From Trichobilharzia szidati (Eukaryota > Platyhelminthes > Trematoda > Strigeidida > Schistosomatidae), in NCBI GenBank assembly GCA_944472155.2, contig OX235275.1:31536231-31600230 (forward strand): a stretch of DNA of 64,000 nucleotides, read 5' to 3'. This document shows, in pieces, positions 42,491 to 52,505 of the stretch; positions within the stretch are counted from its first letter, which is position 1; each line of letters starts with the position of its first letter. The notes beneath the pieces were generated by a model. The model searched no databases and was not told the DNA's origin. It saw only the letters and a list, made by a program, of their open reading frames with translations. Made by a program: the position numbers and the translations under genes.

Positions 42491-42502
42491 GTCACTGAAA
42501 TA

Positions 42503-43005
42503 GTTTTTCAAGCAACGAAGTAACACCGAAAGAGATCAAATGCTTAACAGTCAGTCACACCAAAAAAATGATTAATTTGCTTGGCAAACTGGAATCATTC
42601 ATGAAATATTTCCAAAAAAGAACTTAAAATCAATACCCAGGTGAATACAATATATCCCTTATTATAATTTATGATGTTTGTAACACACACACACACATTA
42701 ACAGCTGTTCGTGTCTGTTAGCAATATCCGTCCTATTCTAAATCATATTCATCACAGTGTTTATGCACACAGTGTTTTCTCACCTCATCTTTTATTTATT
42801 CTAAATATTATCACCCCTTGAGAATACTTACTCAATAACGCAAACACATACAGACGCGCGCACAAACACACAAAAGACTCATTGAGAAAATAAAATATGT
42901 CACGCTATGTAATAAGCAATTAATTATCACAATTTTCATTAAAATTGTGTTATAATTGGAATTGATTCAACTATTGGGAATAAATAGAGATTTACAAGAG
43001 AGAAT
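42503..43005. other. AT-rich non-coding stretch with CA repeats
   Basis: (CA)n at 42684-42697 and a weaker CA-rich patch at 42850-42872. Nothing else recognised. Confidence 0.4.
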
Positions 43006-43011
43006 ATGAGT

Positions 43012-43135
43012 GAAGTTCCATTGTAGAATAAAGCAGACACACCCGCTCACACAGTGAGTAATATAGTATTAGTTGATTTACTGATGACAATGTTTCGAGA
43101 ACAATTAATCGCTGCTCATTATCATTTTCAAGTAT
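43012..43135 (-). mobile_element. PLE-3a 3' tail fragment
   Basis: AGTTCCATTGTAGAATAAAG, ACAATGTTTCGAGAACAATT and GCTGCTCATTATCATTTTCA correspond to the tails at 20416, 30824 and 37378. No coding part is attached. Confidence 0.55.
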
Positions 43136-43139
43136 TGGT

Positions 43140-43440
43140 TTTGTAGGGATTCCGCTTGATGAGTTCCTGTCTCATCGAAGAAGACATTGCGAAATGGTCG
43201 CGCTATGTCGTGAATTAGCAGAAGTTAGAATTCAAGGACCATTGGATCAGGTCCCAGTGGTTCAATGGTCTACGAGATCGCCTTGTAACCAGAAGGTCCT
43301 GGGTTCGAATCCCGGTGGGCGCGTACTGATGAAGAGTCCCAAACTAGGACGAAACAGCTGTCCAGTACTCCCAGGTTTTCCAGTGGTTCTCTAACTGATG
43401 TCAGCTCATGATGAAATCCTCCATGCATTATCATTTTACC
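43140..43440 (+). mobile_element. SINE-1, best-preserved copy
   Basis: The 5' body (CGAAATGGTCGCGCTATG, AGAAGTTAGAATTC) leads to a tRNA-like head, CCCAGTGGTTCAATGGTCTA, with B box GGGTTCGAATCCCGG (43302-43316). The hammerhead follows directly at 43323-43368. The tail GGTTCTCTAACTGATGTCAG and TGATGAAATCCTCC ends at about 43420. A reversed tail piece (TATTGGTTTTGTAGGGATTC) precedes it at 43134-43153. Confidence 0.8.
43323..43368 (+). ncRNA. Hammerhead ribozyme of SINE-1
   Basis: Stem I GTACTG (43323-43328) pairs perfectly with CAGTAC (43363-43368). The core ATGAAGA (43329-43335) differs from CUGANGA only at position 3. Stem II is GTCC/GGAC (43336-43339, 43347-43350) with a CAAACTA loop. GAAA is at 43351-43354. 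A short stem III (ACA/TGT) and cleavage triplet GTC end at 43362. A at position 3 breaks the C3-G8 pair, so activity is doubtful. The alternative reading is CUGAUGA plus a 3-base insertion. Confidence 0.65.
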
Positions 43441-43499
43441 AAGGTATACGCATAACTTTCAAACTTCATTTCTATAGTGAAAAGTAGATAGATGAGTGA

Positions 43500-43735
43500 G
43501 AACCGTTAAATTTTCCAAGAAGCCCAGAATTTGAACAATTTTCATTACAAATAATGAAGTCATCATCAGTATGTTGCTTATGCACTTGCAGACTTGAGGT
43601 CGTTTCTTTCAATGACCCTCTCTCTCGAAGCTCGCCATGAAGACGTCCACAAGGAGGGGTCCTAATGGAGACTCCATGGTGACCCTTTGGTTATAGATAA
43701 CATCATTAAATCGAAACTACACATTAAGCGTACAC
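43500..43735 (-). pseudogene. PLE-2 palm fragment
   Basis: The minus strand reads RFNDVIYNQRVTMESPLGPL then LVDVFMASFERE, with the catalytic region (ISNILMMTS) broken by a frameshift. ESPLGPLL replaces GSPLGPLL. Confidence 0.6.
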
Positions 43736-44268
43736 CTCTATAAAAGCTGCTTCAGATAGTTAGTCGGCACTGCAATGTTTATGCATTCCTAGCCAATGCA
43801 ATCACATTAATTTGAAAATTCCCATTCAGTCATAGAAAAGAAAAAGCGTTCAGCAAAGAGTTACTCTTTTCGGCGATATCATTCTCAAGCTGTACAAACC
43901 GCAAATTTATAGTGATTTATCTTGGCAACAAAAGGAATATTTCCAAAGATGTGTTAATGCAATTGTTATTTTTTTTGACTACAAATTACGTAATTTAGAG
44001 GGCGTTAATCGGTTAGAAACTAAAATAAAGTTACAAAAGTAGGTTGGGTGACGTAATCTAATTGAGAGGGTTCAATGGAAAATGAATGAGAGTCAAGTTA
44101 ATAAGCTGAGTAGAATTCACTTAAAAATAAAAGAAAATGGAGTTAGCAACAGTCGTCATGAGGGTAGAGATTTAATAGAGGATGGGGGTAGAAAATAATG
44201 CAATTAAGAAACAGACAAACAAAGAAGAAAGAGGTATGACAAAATTACGTATTTGGTGTTGAGATAGA

Positions 44269-44832
44269 TCAGGACCATTGTAGATTTAGTGACTGAACAA
44301 ACTTCTTTTGTATGCAGAGTTCAGGATTCAATATGTGAATTGCCATTGCTTCTGCAGTTTGAAGAAGTTTAATTCGTACTCTTTTGGCAAGATTCCCACG
44401 TATTGTGTAGATAACTGAGAAGTTGTTTTGTGGGTTTGCTTGGTGTCCGGATTCGATCAAGTGTTCTAGGATAGAGCTGTGGCGGGGGGATCTTCTTTCT
44501 CCTTTATAAAACCATGAAGGTAAGTGTTCGCTGATTCGTTTGGATAGCAAACGCTGGCTACGGCCGACATACCTAGCTCCACATGAGCAGGTGGATTGGT
44601 AGATGCACATTAATGAGGTCCCCAGTGGAAGCTTATCCTTCACATTCGTGCGAATCATTGGTTTCGTAGAGAAAGTCAGTCTGAGTTCAGCTGCGAAGAA
44701 GGTTTTCTTCAGTGAACGGCACAGGCGGTTTCTCAGTATTTCTGCTGAAGAATCTCCGTTGAATTGTAGATTCAAATAGAGAAGTTTCTTGGGAGCAGTA
44801 AGCATGGACGGTTTTTGTGTTTTGGGCTTCAT
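44269..44832 (-). pseudogene. PLE-2 GIY-YIG endonuclease ORF, longest intact
   Basis: This 187-codon frame is the most complete PLE-2 endonuclease here. The connector KLLYLNLQFNGDSSAEILRN and AAELRLTFSTKPMI lead to SLMCIYQSTCSCGARYVGRS (residues about 74-93) with the CxCGARYVGR signature. LSKRISEHLPSWF carries the conserved arginine. HSSILEHLIESGHQ follows, and the C-terminus is LAKRVRIKLLQTAEAMAIHI. The ATG used is internal to the element protein. The domain is undamaged but cut off from a complete reverse transcriptase. Confidence 0.8.
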
Positions 44833-45432
44833 AGCTTTTGTGATGAAGCGTTCCGGGTAACCGTTTTCACATTAATAACAAATAGTTTCTACTAATGGTA
44901 CATTTGTAAATAACAAGCAAATGTCTAATAAAATCATTTGCTCACTGGTCATATTAATTTCATCAACGCAACTGATAAAAAAGTATCCGAAAGACTCTGT
45001 TTACATAGATTCGATCTTACTGGTTCAAAGATGTTGGTGAGTCATTTTGCTGTAGAATGATAAGGAAAGTTAAGCATGTTTAATATAGGTCGCAAAGGGA
45101 CACCATCTTTATGCATCTTAGGAAGACCATATAAAGGATGGATGGTTGAACCAGACGGCTGGAGATATTCATACATAAGAATAATAGATTCGTCCTTCAG
45201 CTTCTTCAAAGCTTTTCACGATTCATTATCAATACCTTCCGTTTTATCTTTCTAGTGGGTTGATTTAAAAAAAATTCTCTTCGTTGCAAAGAATGGTGCA
45301 TAATCTGTTGATGTAATCCCTACGGTTTAAAATGACTAAGCCTGATTCTTCATCTGTACGAATTAATATTAAAACCTTGTTTTTCAATAGTTTGTTCAAT
45401 TGTCTTTTATGCTGTTTTGATATTATCTGTCG

Positions 45433-45669
45433 TTATTTGCAGTGAGCATTTAAGTATTGATAATAGCAATGCATTGTGTCAGGCTTGAATTGTTCTAGAT
45501 CTTCATTAGACGTCGGAGTTAGATTCTCCATCTTTGAATCTAATTCGTCAGCTCTCGATGCGATAGTACAAAGCCTCGTACCAAGGGATAGTATTTGCAT
45601 CTGAATGTCAGACAGAGTTATATTAGAATAAATAAACACACATTTCTCCGGTGAATCCGGGAATTTCAT
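45433..45669 (-). pseudogene. PLE-2 N-terminal region
   Basis: The 78-codon frame contains YSNITLSDIQMQILSLGTRL and DSKMENLTPTSNEDLEQFKP, the region that precedes the fingers in PLE proteins (LS-D---LSLG). It continues in other frames to the PKMHKDGVPLRPILN block. Confidence 0.6.
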
Positions 45670-45864
45670 ATTAGATTTGGTTGGTTTTCAACTTTTCAAT
45701 ATCTTCATTCTTACGTCTTTAGATCTTTCCTTTATCATGTCGGAAATATATAATCATCAAATAAGCTACCTTCGGTCTCTGTTAGTTCAAACGAGAAATG
45801 CAGTCATGGGGAAATGTTATTTTCGAGTTCTGGTAGACGTATTTGTTTGGCATCGATCAAATTA

Positions 45865-46265
45865 AGTGTGTGGTATTTAAGGGTTGGAGCATTAGGACCT
45901 CTCCCAGCGGACATCTTCATGGCGAGCTTGGAGAGGGGGCGATTGAAAGAAACAATCTCAAGTCGGCATAAGTATATTATTTCAATTATTTTATTATTTT
46001 TAATAACAGCTTGATTCCACACCGTATTTTTGGTACAAGTATGGAATTTTCAGCATGGATATCGGTAGCCCAAATTTTGCAGGCCGACCATAGATATCAG
46101 GTGTACATCGGCAGGGGATCGAACCCTGGACCATTTGCACGATCGGCGAGAGTCCTAACCAGTGTGCCACCGACGCACAAGCGATATACTGATGACACCT
46201 TCATTATTTGTGATGAAAATTGTTCAGCTTCCGAGCTTTTTGGAAAATTGAATGGTTCATTTATA
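45865..46265 (+). pseudogene. PLE-2 palm split by SINE-3
   Basis: Plus strand GALGPLPADIFMASLERGRL then KETISSRHKY, a 200-base SINE-3, then KRYTDDTFIICDENCSASEL and FGKLNGSFI. Joined in the mind, the order is that of the frame at 24930-25169. YTDD replaces YVDD at the catalytic site. It lies head to head with the minus-strand PLE-2 copy that lacks this same region. Confidence 0.75.
45985..46182 (-). mobile_element. SINE-3 inserted in a PLE-2 palm
   Basis: Minus strand: GTGGCACACTGGTTAGGACT, B box AGGGTTCGATCCCC, GGCTACCGATATCCATGC body, tail GAATCAAGCTGTTATTAAAA. Near-identical to the copy at 10126-10318. It interrupts the palm just before the catalytic motif. Confidence 0.75.
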
Positions 46266-46569
46266 TAGTTGTGTTATTCCTGATCCGTTGATGTCACTGT
46301 TAGAAAATCTTTACACATCTCTGTTATCAGCGTGTTGCATCATACCTATAAGGATACTTGTAGATAAGCAATTATGATAATAGCTCTACTCAGAAGAGTA
46401 CTTTTTGATACCAATATGAAATTGTTTTTCAGCGTATCGTACAGTATGGCATCTGATATTCTCATTTACAGGAGTAATAACTGAAACAGCGGCATTTACA
46501 TCAATTATATTGTTGAATAAGAATAAGAGTATAAAATTAAATTAAGTGGAAATATTAACAACTATATAA

Positions 46570-47110
46570 TGATGAAAAAATTGTCTGGTTTACTTAGAGT
46601 TCCGCCTTACAATTTCCTCATCACATAAAATGTGTGCCTGCCTAATAAGCTATTATAGAGCTTTTATACGTTGTCATCCGAGAATACAGTCTTCTATAGT
46701 TGCTTCCAGTTCTACTCAGCTGATGAGATGCAAGAAAGGAGTTGTGTATGGAGAGGATTTTCAGAGTCTGACAGGATCATATTCGCTAATTTTTCTTGCA
46801 GGAATCCAAAAATCTATCTAAGATAGTATTAACTTGCCTCACTGATGGCTCTGTGTGCCCTCCGCACTATATCAGAGTCTTCCTTAAGTTTCCTGGGAAA
46901 GATTAAAAGGGGAACAGAGCAGAAGTAAAGTCAGAATACAAGAATGGAACAAATGGCAACAGTAGAGACGAAGTGATACTAGATTGTCTTAACTCCCTTA
47001 TGTAGAACTTTAGACGAAGCTAGATATTCCCTGGGGAGACCAGGAAAGATCGGAAAGTGAAGTTAACAACCTGACGTTTGAAGGGATTAAGCTTAGGATC
47101 ATTTGAGCTC
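46570..47110 (-). mobile_element. CR1-A LINE fragment, decayed
   Basis: 46570-46810 matches 330-592. It continues with CCTGGGAAAGATTAAAAGGG, corresponding to 59747 and after, and GGTCTCCC-like CR1-A blocks up to about 47060. No intact frame. Confidence 0.65.
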
Positions 47111-47570
47111 AACGACCGCTAACTAATTTACAATAAAAAGTTATTTATTTGAGAACAATCTGAATAAGACGTAATGGGGACGGAAACAGTTAGATCATCG
47201 GTTTACTTAACAAAATTGGCTTTATCAGGTGAATGGGGGAAGTCGTGTAAGAAGAAGGAACAGCACCACCAGTTATAAACATCTAGAATAAGTGAAGCAG
47301 TCGGGGACTTCTCACTGTAAACAGTGCACTGTCCAAAAGCCTGATTGTGTCACAGCAAGCTTATTTAGCAAATAGGGCAGGTGTATAATCTAGGAAGGCA
47401 CACTGAACAAATATGGCACCTCTATCTAAACTGTAGACAATATTATGTAACAGAAGACAGTGACAACTATGTTTATAAACAAATTAATTGGGGTCATTAA
47501 AAGCCTTCGATGAAGATTCAAGGTTAAGTGAAATCAATTTTTCCACTACTTTTAAAAAGGTGAAGTAATG
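47111..47570. other. Non-coding stretch
   Basis: Nothing recognised. Confidence 0.4.
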
Positions 47571-47574
47571 GCAG

Positions 47575-47935
47575 TATTGGTTGGAGGATTTCATCATGAG
47601 CTGGCATCAGTTAGAGGACAATTGAAAAACCTGCTGAGAGTACTGGACAGCTGTTTCGGCAACCCAGTTTTGGACTCTTCATCAGTAAGCACCCACCGAA
47701 GGCGAGCTTTCACGTAGACCATTAAGCCACTGGAACCTCCCAGCCCATAAATTCTAACTTCTGCCAATGCATGACATAGCGCAACCACTTTGCAATATCT
47801 TTTTCAATGAGTTACTGCCCTATCTTCAACCTGATGCACCCTACTGGTCACGGCTTTCCACTAGAACCTAGGTTAACCGCCTGAATAGGGCCAGTTGCTA
47901 GTGAGACATGATCCACTTGGTGATTTAAGCACAGG
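47575..47935 (-). mobile_element. SINE-1 copy with long 5' body
   Basis: Reversed tail TTTCATCATGAGCTGGCATC, hammerhead (TACTGATGAAGAGTCC on the minus strand with GCCGAAACAGCTGTCC, CAGTACTC), degraded head, then the 5' body out to GCCTGAATAGGGCCAG. Core position 3 is again A. Confidence 0.7.
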
Positions 47936-47959
47936 AATAATTTCAATGACCTTCAATGA

Positions 47960-48340
47960 ACAAGGAATGATTCAGTAAGCAACGCATCCCTTCACCTAGT
48001 TATGCATTGTTTTTAAGAACTGTGGCATTGTCCTCCACTGAATCATGTGATTGTGTGTCAATGCATGCACTGAGATTGCTGAGTTTCTGCATAAATTATC
48101 TATCTTCGTGGGTTCAGTTTATTTAGCACTCAGCTAAATTCTTATGTTCTGATAATTTGACTATCCGTGATATACTGGTCTGATGTATGTTTTAATCGAC
48201 CTCTCAGCCAATGCAAGGTATTTTGCAAATAATGTGCTTTCCAACTGTGTCAATAGAGTCCTTTGGCCTACAGATCTTATCTCTAAGTGAGCTTGTTGTG
48301 ATTTAAGTACCACCCTAATTCGAAGTACAAAAATTCTCTT
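47960..48340 (-). pseudogene. PLE-3a endonuclease fragment, first copy
   Basis: Minus-strand blocks corresponding to the 37809-38042 frame: CTTATGTTCTGATAATTTGA (LSEHKN), the TGCATGCACTGAGATTGCTG (ALHALT) region and the CAATGCAAGGTATTTTGCAA region. Heavily frameshifted. Confidence 0.6.
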
Positions 48341-48344
48341 CACC

Positions 48345-48640
48345 TAACTATATTACTTCTTATTAATTTAACTCTATCTCTCTGTGCTTTGTGATTACTG
48401 CAAATAAATGCATCACAGTGGCCAAGTGTTTTTTCTTCTAAGTTACTATCAGCTTATCAGAGTCAACCATTCTAGATCTAACTCAATTCTTAAATTCCTA
48501 TAAATTTCCCGTCTATGATCTATTAGTTTGACTGATGTAAATGACGTCACGGTTGATACATACATACTACTTACTAAATGCAATTATGCTTCCTAATTGA
48601 TTTTCTTGACCACTTAAGTAAATGAAGTTTGTTTTTCATT
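48345..48640 (-). pseudogene. PLE-3a endonuclease fragment, second copy
   Basis: A second, more decayed copy of the same region follows in the same orientation: TTTTTTCTTCTAAGTTAC, GAGTCAACCATTCTAGATCT, CTCAATTCTTAAATTCC, TAGTTTGACTGATGTAAATG. The two copies cover the same protein segment, so this is a tandem or duplicated arrangement. Confidence 0.55.
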
Positions 48641-49435
48641 GGGTAGGTTGGTTAAAATACCCATAAGTAAGTAAGTAAGTTTATGACGTGGCTATAAGCA
48701 GTCGCCGTAAGATAGTTGTAGTGAGACAGAAACACAAGATCGACCATGTGATCTGAAGTTAAGATGGTGATGAGTCAATTATAATTACGTAATCAGAGAT
48801 AATAAAATAGAGTGATTAGAACTCATACAACTAGAAAATACTAATTTGATGTGTACGAAGTCAAATGAAGTGATGAAATAACGATGATTTATTACAGTGA
48901 GCAGAATATGAAAGTCAGACGGGGAATGGGTGGCGAGTGGGACAAAATGATGAATTCGGGAGATGAAGATTTACTAAGGTGAAAGTTATCAGGGTAAGTG
49001 AAGTCCTACAAAAGGATTTCTTTTGAACAAGTGATTCAGGTGCCACTCGTTGTTTTGCGATAGCTTTAGCTTTAGCTGAAGAAGACTTGACTTATTTTGT
49101 CTGTTAATTATTTTGAATGTTCCCCTATGCGCTTATTTGATGTCCTTTGTCTATGTAGAAGTTTGGCAGTTGATGAGGTCAAACTATTCGATCACTTTAA
49201 CCGACGGTCCTTAGTTCTGTCCACTCAATGTAAATGCTCCCACAGTTACACGTGAAATGATATACACAGTTGGATGTAACATATGAGGAGGAGATTTTGT
49301 CGATTATTGATGGTGTCAACCGATAGGATCGTCAGAGTAGAGAGGCTGGTTTTGTTGCCAGATACGTCCTGGTCAGTGCTCATTCTCATACAACCATCAA
49401 CTTTGGAGTTCTATAAGATAGAATTTAACGTTCCG
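48641..49435. other. Non-coding stretch
   Basis: A short (AAGT)n run (48665-48682) is present. The remainder is AT-rich and unrecognised. Confidence 0.4.
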
Positions 49436-49439
49436 AAAC

Positions 49440-50165
49440 ATTTATTGATTTAAGAAAAATTTCGGATTTAGAATGACAAGTGAGACAAGTGGAAACAATT
49501 TAGGGTGAGAATAGTAACAATAATAATAATCGTAGTAATAAGGGAAAAATACAAAGGATAACTAAATAAACTAAATAAATAAATGAATTTCTATCCCTCT
49601 TTTGTACACAAAGGTCTGGCTTAAATTCATGAATGGTCAAGGCCTCCGCTGTCTTTAGAAGTCTGTAACGAAGAAAACGCGGGAAGTTAGCATGGATTCG
49701 GTGGACGATCTACAAATCATGGTCAGGGTAGGCAGAGTGACAGGATTTGATCAAGTGTTCTAGAATAGATCTTCGCACACACTTCCTTTCTCCCTTGTAA
49801 AACCACGCTGGAATATGTTCTCATATCCGTGTGGAAAGCGTCCTCTGGTTACGGCCAATGTATCTTGCTCCACAAGAGCAGGTGAACTGATAGATGCACA
49901 TGGAGGTGGCCAGACGGGGGAGTTTATCTTTTACAGATATGGAGAACAACTTGCGGATGGTGAACATCATTTGTAATTTTGCTGCAAAGAACGTCTTACT
50001 GACTGATTTGGTGGAGAGACGGTTTTTGAGCAAATCTCAAGCTTGATCACCTTTGTGTTCCAAGTTCTTCAATAAGGTTTTCTTTAGAACTGATTCAGTG
50101 ACCAGTTTAGACTGTGTTACTGTTATTGAATCGGTTCTTGTAACCGTTTTCTGCGAGTTTGGCTT
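49440..50165 (-). mobile_element. PLE-2 endonuclease and 3' region
   Basis: The minus frame 49821-50033 reads SVSKTFFAAKLQMMFTIRKL, KDKLPRLATSMCIYQFTCSC, GARYIGRNQRTLSTRI. Downstream (49570-49800) are the FYKGERKCVRRSILEHLIKS-type blocks and the KPDLCVQKRDRNS-like end, then the 3' region. Upstream, a LLKNLEHKGDQA remnant is near 50040-50075. Confidence 0.75.
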
Positions 50166-50214
50166 TTAGGAAGTCAAGTTCTGAGTCAACGCAATCAGAA
50201 CTACAAATGTTTCT

Positions 50215-50400
50215 TATCCACAAGTGTTCATTCCTTTACAGCCAAGGTAGAAGTAGGCACTCTACATTCTTCAGTTGTATACAAAAGCTAGGCTTGAATT
50301 TCATTAACAGCCAAGTTTTTTGCTGCCTTTAGAAGTTTAGAACGAACGAAAAGCTCGACCAGGATAGCATGAATTCGATAGATGATCTTCAAGATTGGAA
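50215..50400 (-). pseudogene. Second PLE-2 endonuclease C-terminal fragment
   Basis: CTACATTCTTCAGTTGTATA, CAAAAGCTAGGCTTGAATTT and TTAGAAGTTTAGAACGAACG repeat the end of the 49600-49700 segment in the same orientation. Confidence 0.55.
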
Positions 50401-50559
50401 AAACTCAACTTATATGGAATTAGATTCTACCGCAGCTCGCAAATTCTACGCTTACATAAGAGATCTGTTGTTCTGAACTCAAAGGTCTACAATGATGAGT
50501 TAGGAATTAGATGATACAATATCTGCTCATAACACCATTATTATTTATGATCGTTTGTC

Positions 50560-51060
50560 TGATTTGTTCGGCCACTGAGAGTGGAAGACATGAAAAGATG
50601 AGCTGTCTTCGATCATAGGTGTCTGCGTTCTATCTCCCACTTGAAGTGGTATAATAAGTTGAGCAATATTGAGGTTAGGTGTCGAGTACAAGGTAAGGAG
50701 GAGAAATAAGTCGACGAGACTGTGAAATTACATCGACTGAGATAGTTAGGACATGTGCCTAGTCATCGCCTTCCTCGACTGATGGGCAATGTTAGCTGAT
50801 ATAGTGTCAGGCTGGAAAAGAGCTAGCGGTGGTCAAACCAAATCGTGGAAACAGTCAATGAAATCTACAACAGCTAGTCTAAGTCACGTAGGAAGATGTA
50901 GACTTCCTGGTTGGGGTCCTCGGGACGGTAAAAACCAATGGTTGAAAATAATTGGTGACATGGCTCAAAATCGTTCTCAGTGGTTGGCGCAGATGCATCC
51001 ACTCATTGTGACTTATGATTTCCAGTGAAACTTTGGTTCTTCGTTATTAATATACCTTTG
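50560..51060 (+). mobile_element. Other non-LTR element, 3' coding end
   Basis: The plus strand encodes the C-terminal block typical of another trematode LINE group: LRWLGHVPSHRLPRLMGNVS-like sequence, SGGQTKSWKQSMKSTTASLS, HVGRCRLPGWGPRDGKNQWL and DMAQNRSQWLAQMHPL (frame 50789-51028). It is unlike RTE-A and CR1-A in sequence. Only the 3' end remains. Confidence 0.65.
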
Positions 51061-51512
51061 TCTCACACCTCTGTTTACTCTCTATAATATGCATTTCTCC
51101 TACTTTCTTCTCTTGCTTTGTGTGCTACGTGGAGTGTGGCGACTTGAACTGCCGCATATATGTGCATAGTTCTATGTCGAAAACCGACCAACCGACCGAT
51201 TATTCTTCAAGTTTACTGACACAGTATGACATCATAACTTGCGTAGAGAGTGGAGGGAAAAATAATTCTGTTAAAGCTATATAAATATGACATAGGTTTA
51301 GAAATGACTATCATTCAACGCTAACATACAAAAACTCACTAAAGTGTTTTAGAGCGAAAATACCCGCCAGTTGAAGCGATTTCTTATCATGAGGAGGTGA
51401 ATAAACGCTGATTACGGGAAATGACAAGCTAAACACGTATTCATACATCAAAAACGAATACCCATAGAAAAACTTCGTATCTATCACTCTAAAGGATTAG
51501 AAAGACTAGTTT

Positions 51513-52286
51513 GTGGTAACCAAGTCGGCAATCTCTGAAGCGCAAACAGGACTGGAAAAATATTTAAAACTGATTTTAGACTCCTTATTGACGAATACTG
51601 TGATGAACTGGATTATACATCAGAGAGTGGGAAACGAGAAGACAGGGATAGCCTGGACCGACGTGAAGAACCTAGAAGTCCTGGATTTCGCGGATGATTT
51701 ATGTTTCATGTCACACAAAATCGAAGACTTACAAGCGAAAACCGACAAACTGGTCGATGAAGAAGCAAAGATAGGACTCCAGGTGAACATAGACAAGACG
51801 GAGGTTATGAAAATAACCAACCAACAACAACAGCAACAACATCCAGCGCCAATCACCATCAACGGGAGGGATTTGAAAGAGGTTACTTCATTCACTTATC
51901 CAGGGAGCATTGTCTCAACCACAGGAGGAACGGAGGAGGATATCAAATCGAGAATCGGGAAGGCGAGAAACACATTCATCAACCTGAAACCAATCTGGAA
52001 ATCTTCGTCACTCAGCACCAACAACAAAATTCGGATTTTCAACACAAACGTCAAGTCAGTCAGTTCTTTCATAAGGATCAGAAACTTGGCGGGTCACAAA
52101 GAATATTTCCAACAGGCTGCAGACCTTTATCAACAACTGTCTTCGCTCTATACTCAAGATCAGATGGCCGGAAAGAATCACCAACAAGAAACTATGGGAA
52201 CAAACAAAACAAGAACTGATCACCCAACAAATATGCAGGAGAAAGTGGACATGGATTCGACACTCGCTGAGGAGGCCGTTGAGTGA
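51513..52286 (+). pseudogene. RTE-A reverse transcriptase C-terminal ORF
   Basis: The longest RTE-A frame in the window (257 codons). The first 28 or so residues are not element sequence. Then NWIIHQ, VLDFADDLCFMSHKIEDLQA (FADD at residues 59-62, catalytic), VNIDKTEVMKITNQ with a Q-rich run, KEVTSFTYPGSIVSTTGGTE, KSRIGKARNTFINLKPIWKS and IRIFNTNVKSV follow. After about residue 185 it is out of frame with the family (LLYGSETW is expected), so the end is frameshift product. Confidence 0.8.
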
Positions 52287-52505
52287 CATCGCGCGTCAGG
52301 CCAGTGTTCGAGTGGAACCCGAAAGGGAAGCGGCGAGTGCAACGTCCAAGGGTCACATGGATGAGATCGTGTGAAGAGGAATTGAAACAGCATAGACTAA
52401 CATGGATGCAAGTGGAAAGTACAGCAGAAGACAGAAGCAAGTGGAGGCGTGCAGTTGAATCCCTATGTTCCACTAGGAGCCCAAGGGAATAATAATAAAT
52501 AATAA
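51560..52505 (+). mobile_element. RTE-A LINE, palm to 3' end
   Basis: Continues past the frame above with WEQTKQELITQQICRRKW-type sequence, DIARQASVRVEPEREAASAT-like sequence and ends TTGAATCCCTATGTTCCACT, AGGAGCCCAAGGGAATAATA (52455-52494) plus AAT repeats. It is very similar to 18400-19300 and 15410-16060 reversed, and so relatively young. Confidence 0.8.

Larger units (their letters stand above)
41373..42502. other. 12-base target duplication around PLE-3b
   Basis: GTCACTGAAATA at 41373-41384 and 42491-42502, flanking the PLE-3b copy. Confidence 0.75.
43840..45669 (-). mobile_element. PLE-2 element with internal deletion
   Basis: On the minus strand: N-terminal region (45433-45669), fingers (YGLPKMHKDGVPLRPILNML at about 45090-45145), then a junction near 44868. 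The protein jumps there from TNVPLVETICY-like sequence to GYPERFITKAMKP, so most of the palm and thumb are missing. The endonuclease frame (44269-44832) follows. The 3' end carries the terminal block CAGCAAAGAGTTACTCTTTT, CGGCGATATCATTCTCAAGC at 43855-43895. Confidence 0.75.

Noticed and set aside
43255..43320. Possible tRNA gene with TGT in the anticodon position
   Set aside because: The head is followed directly by the SINE-1 hammerhead and tail, and no acceptor stem pairs.
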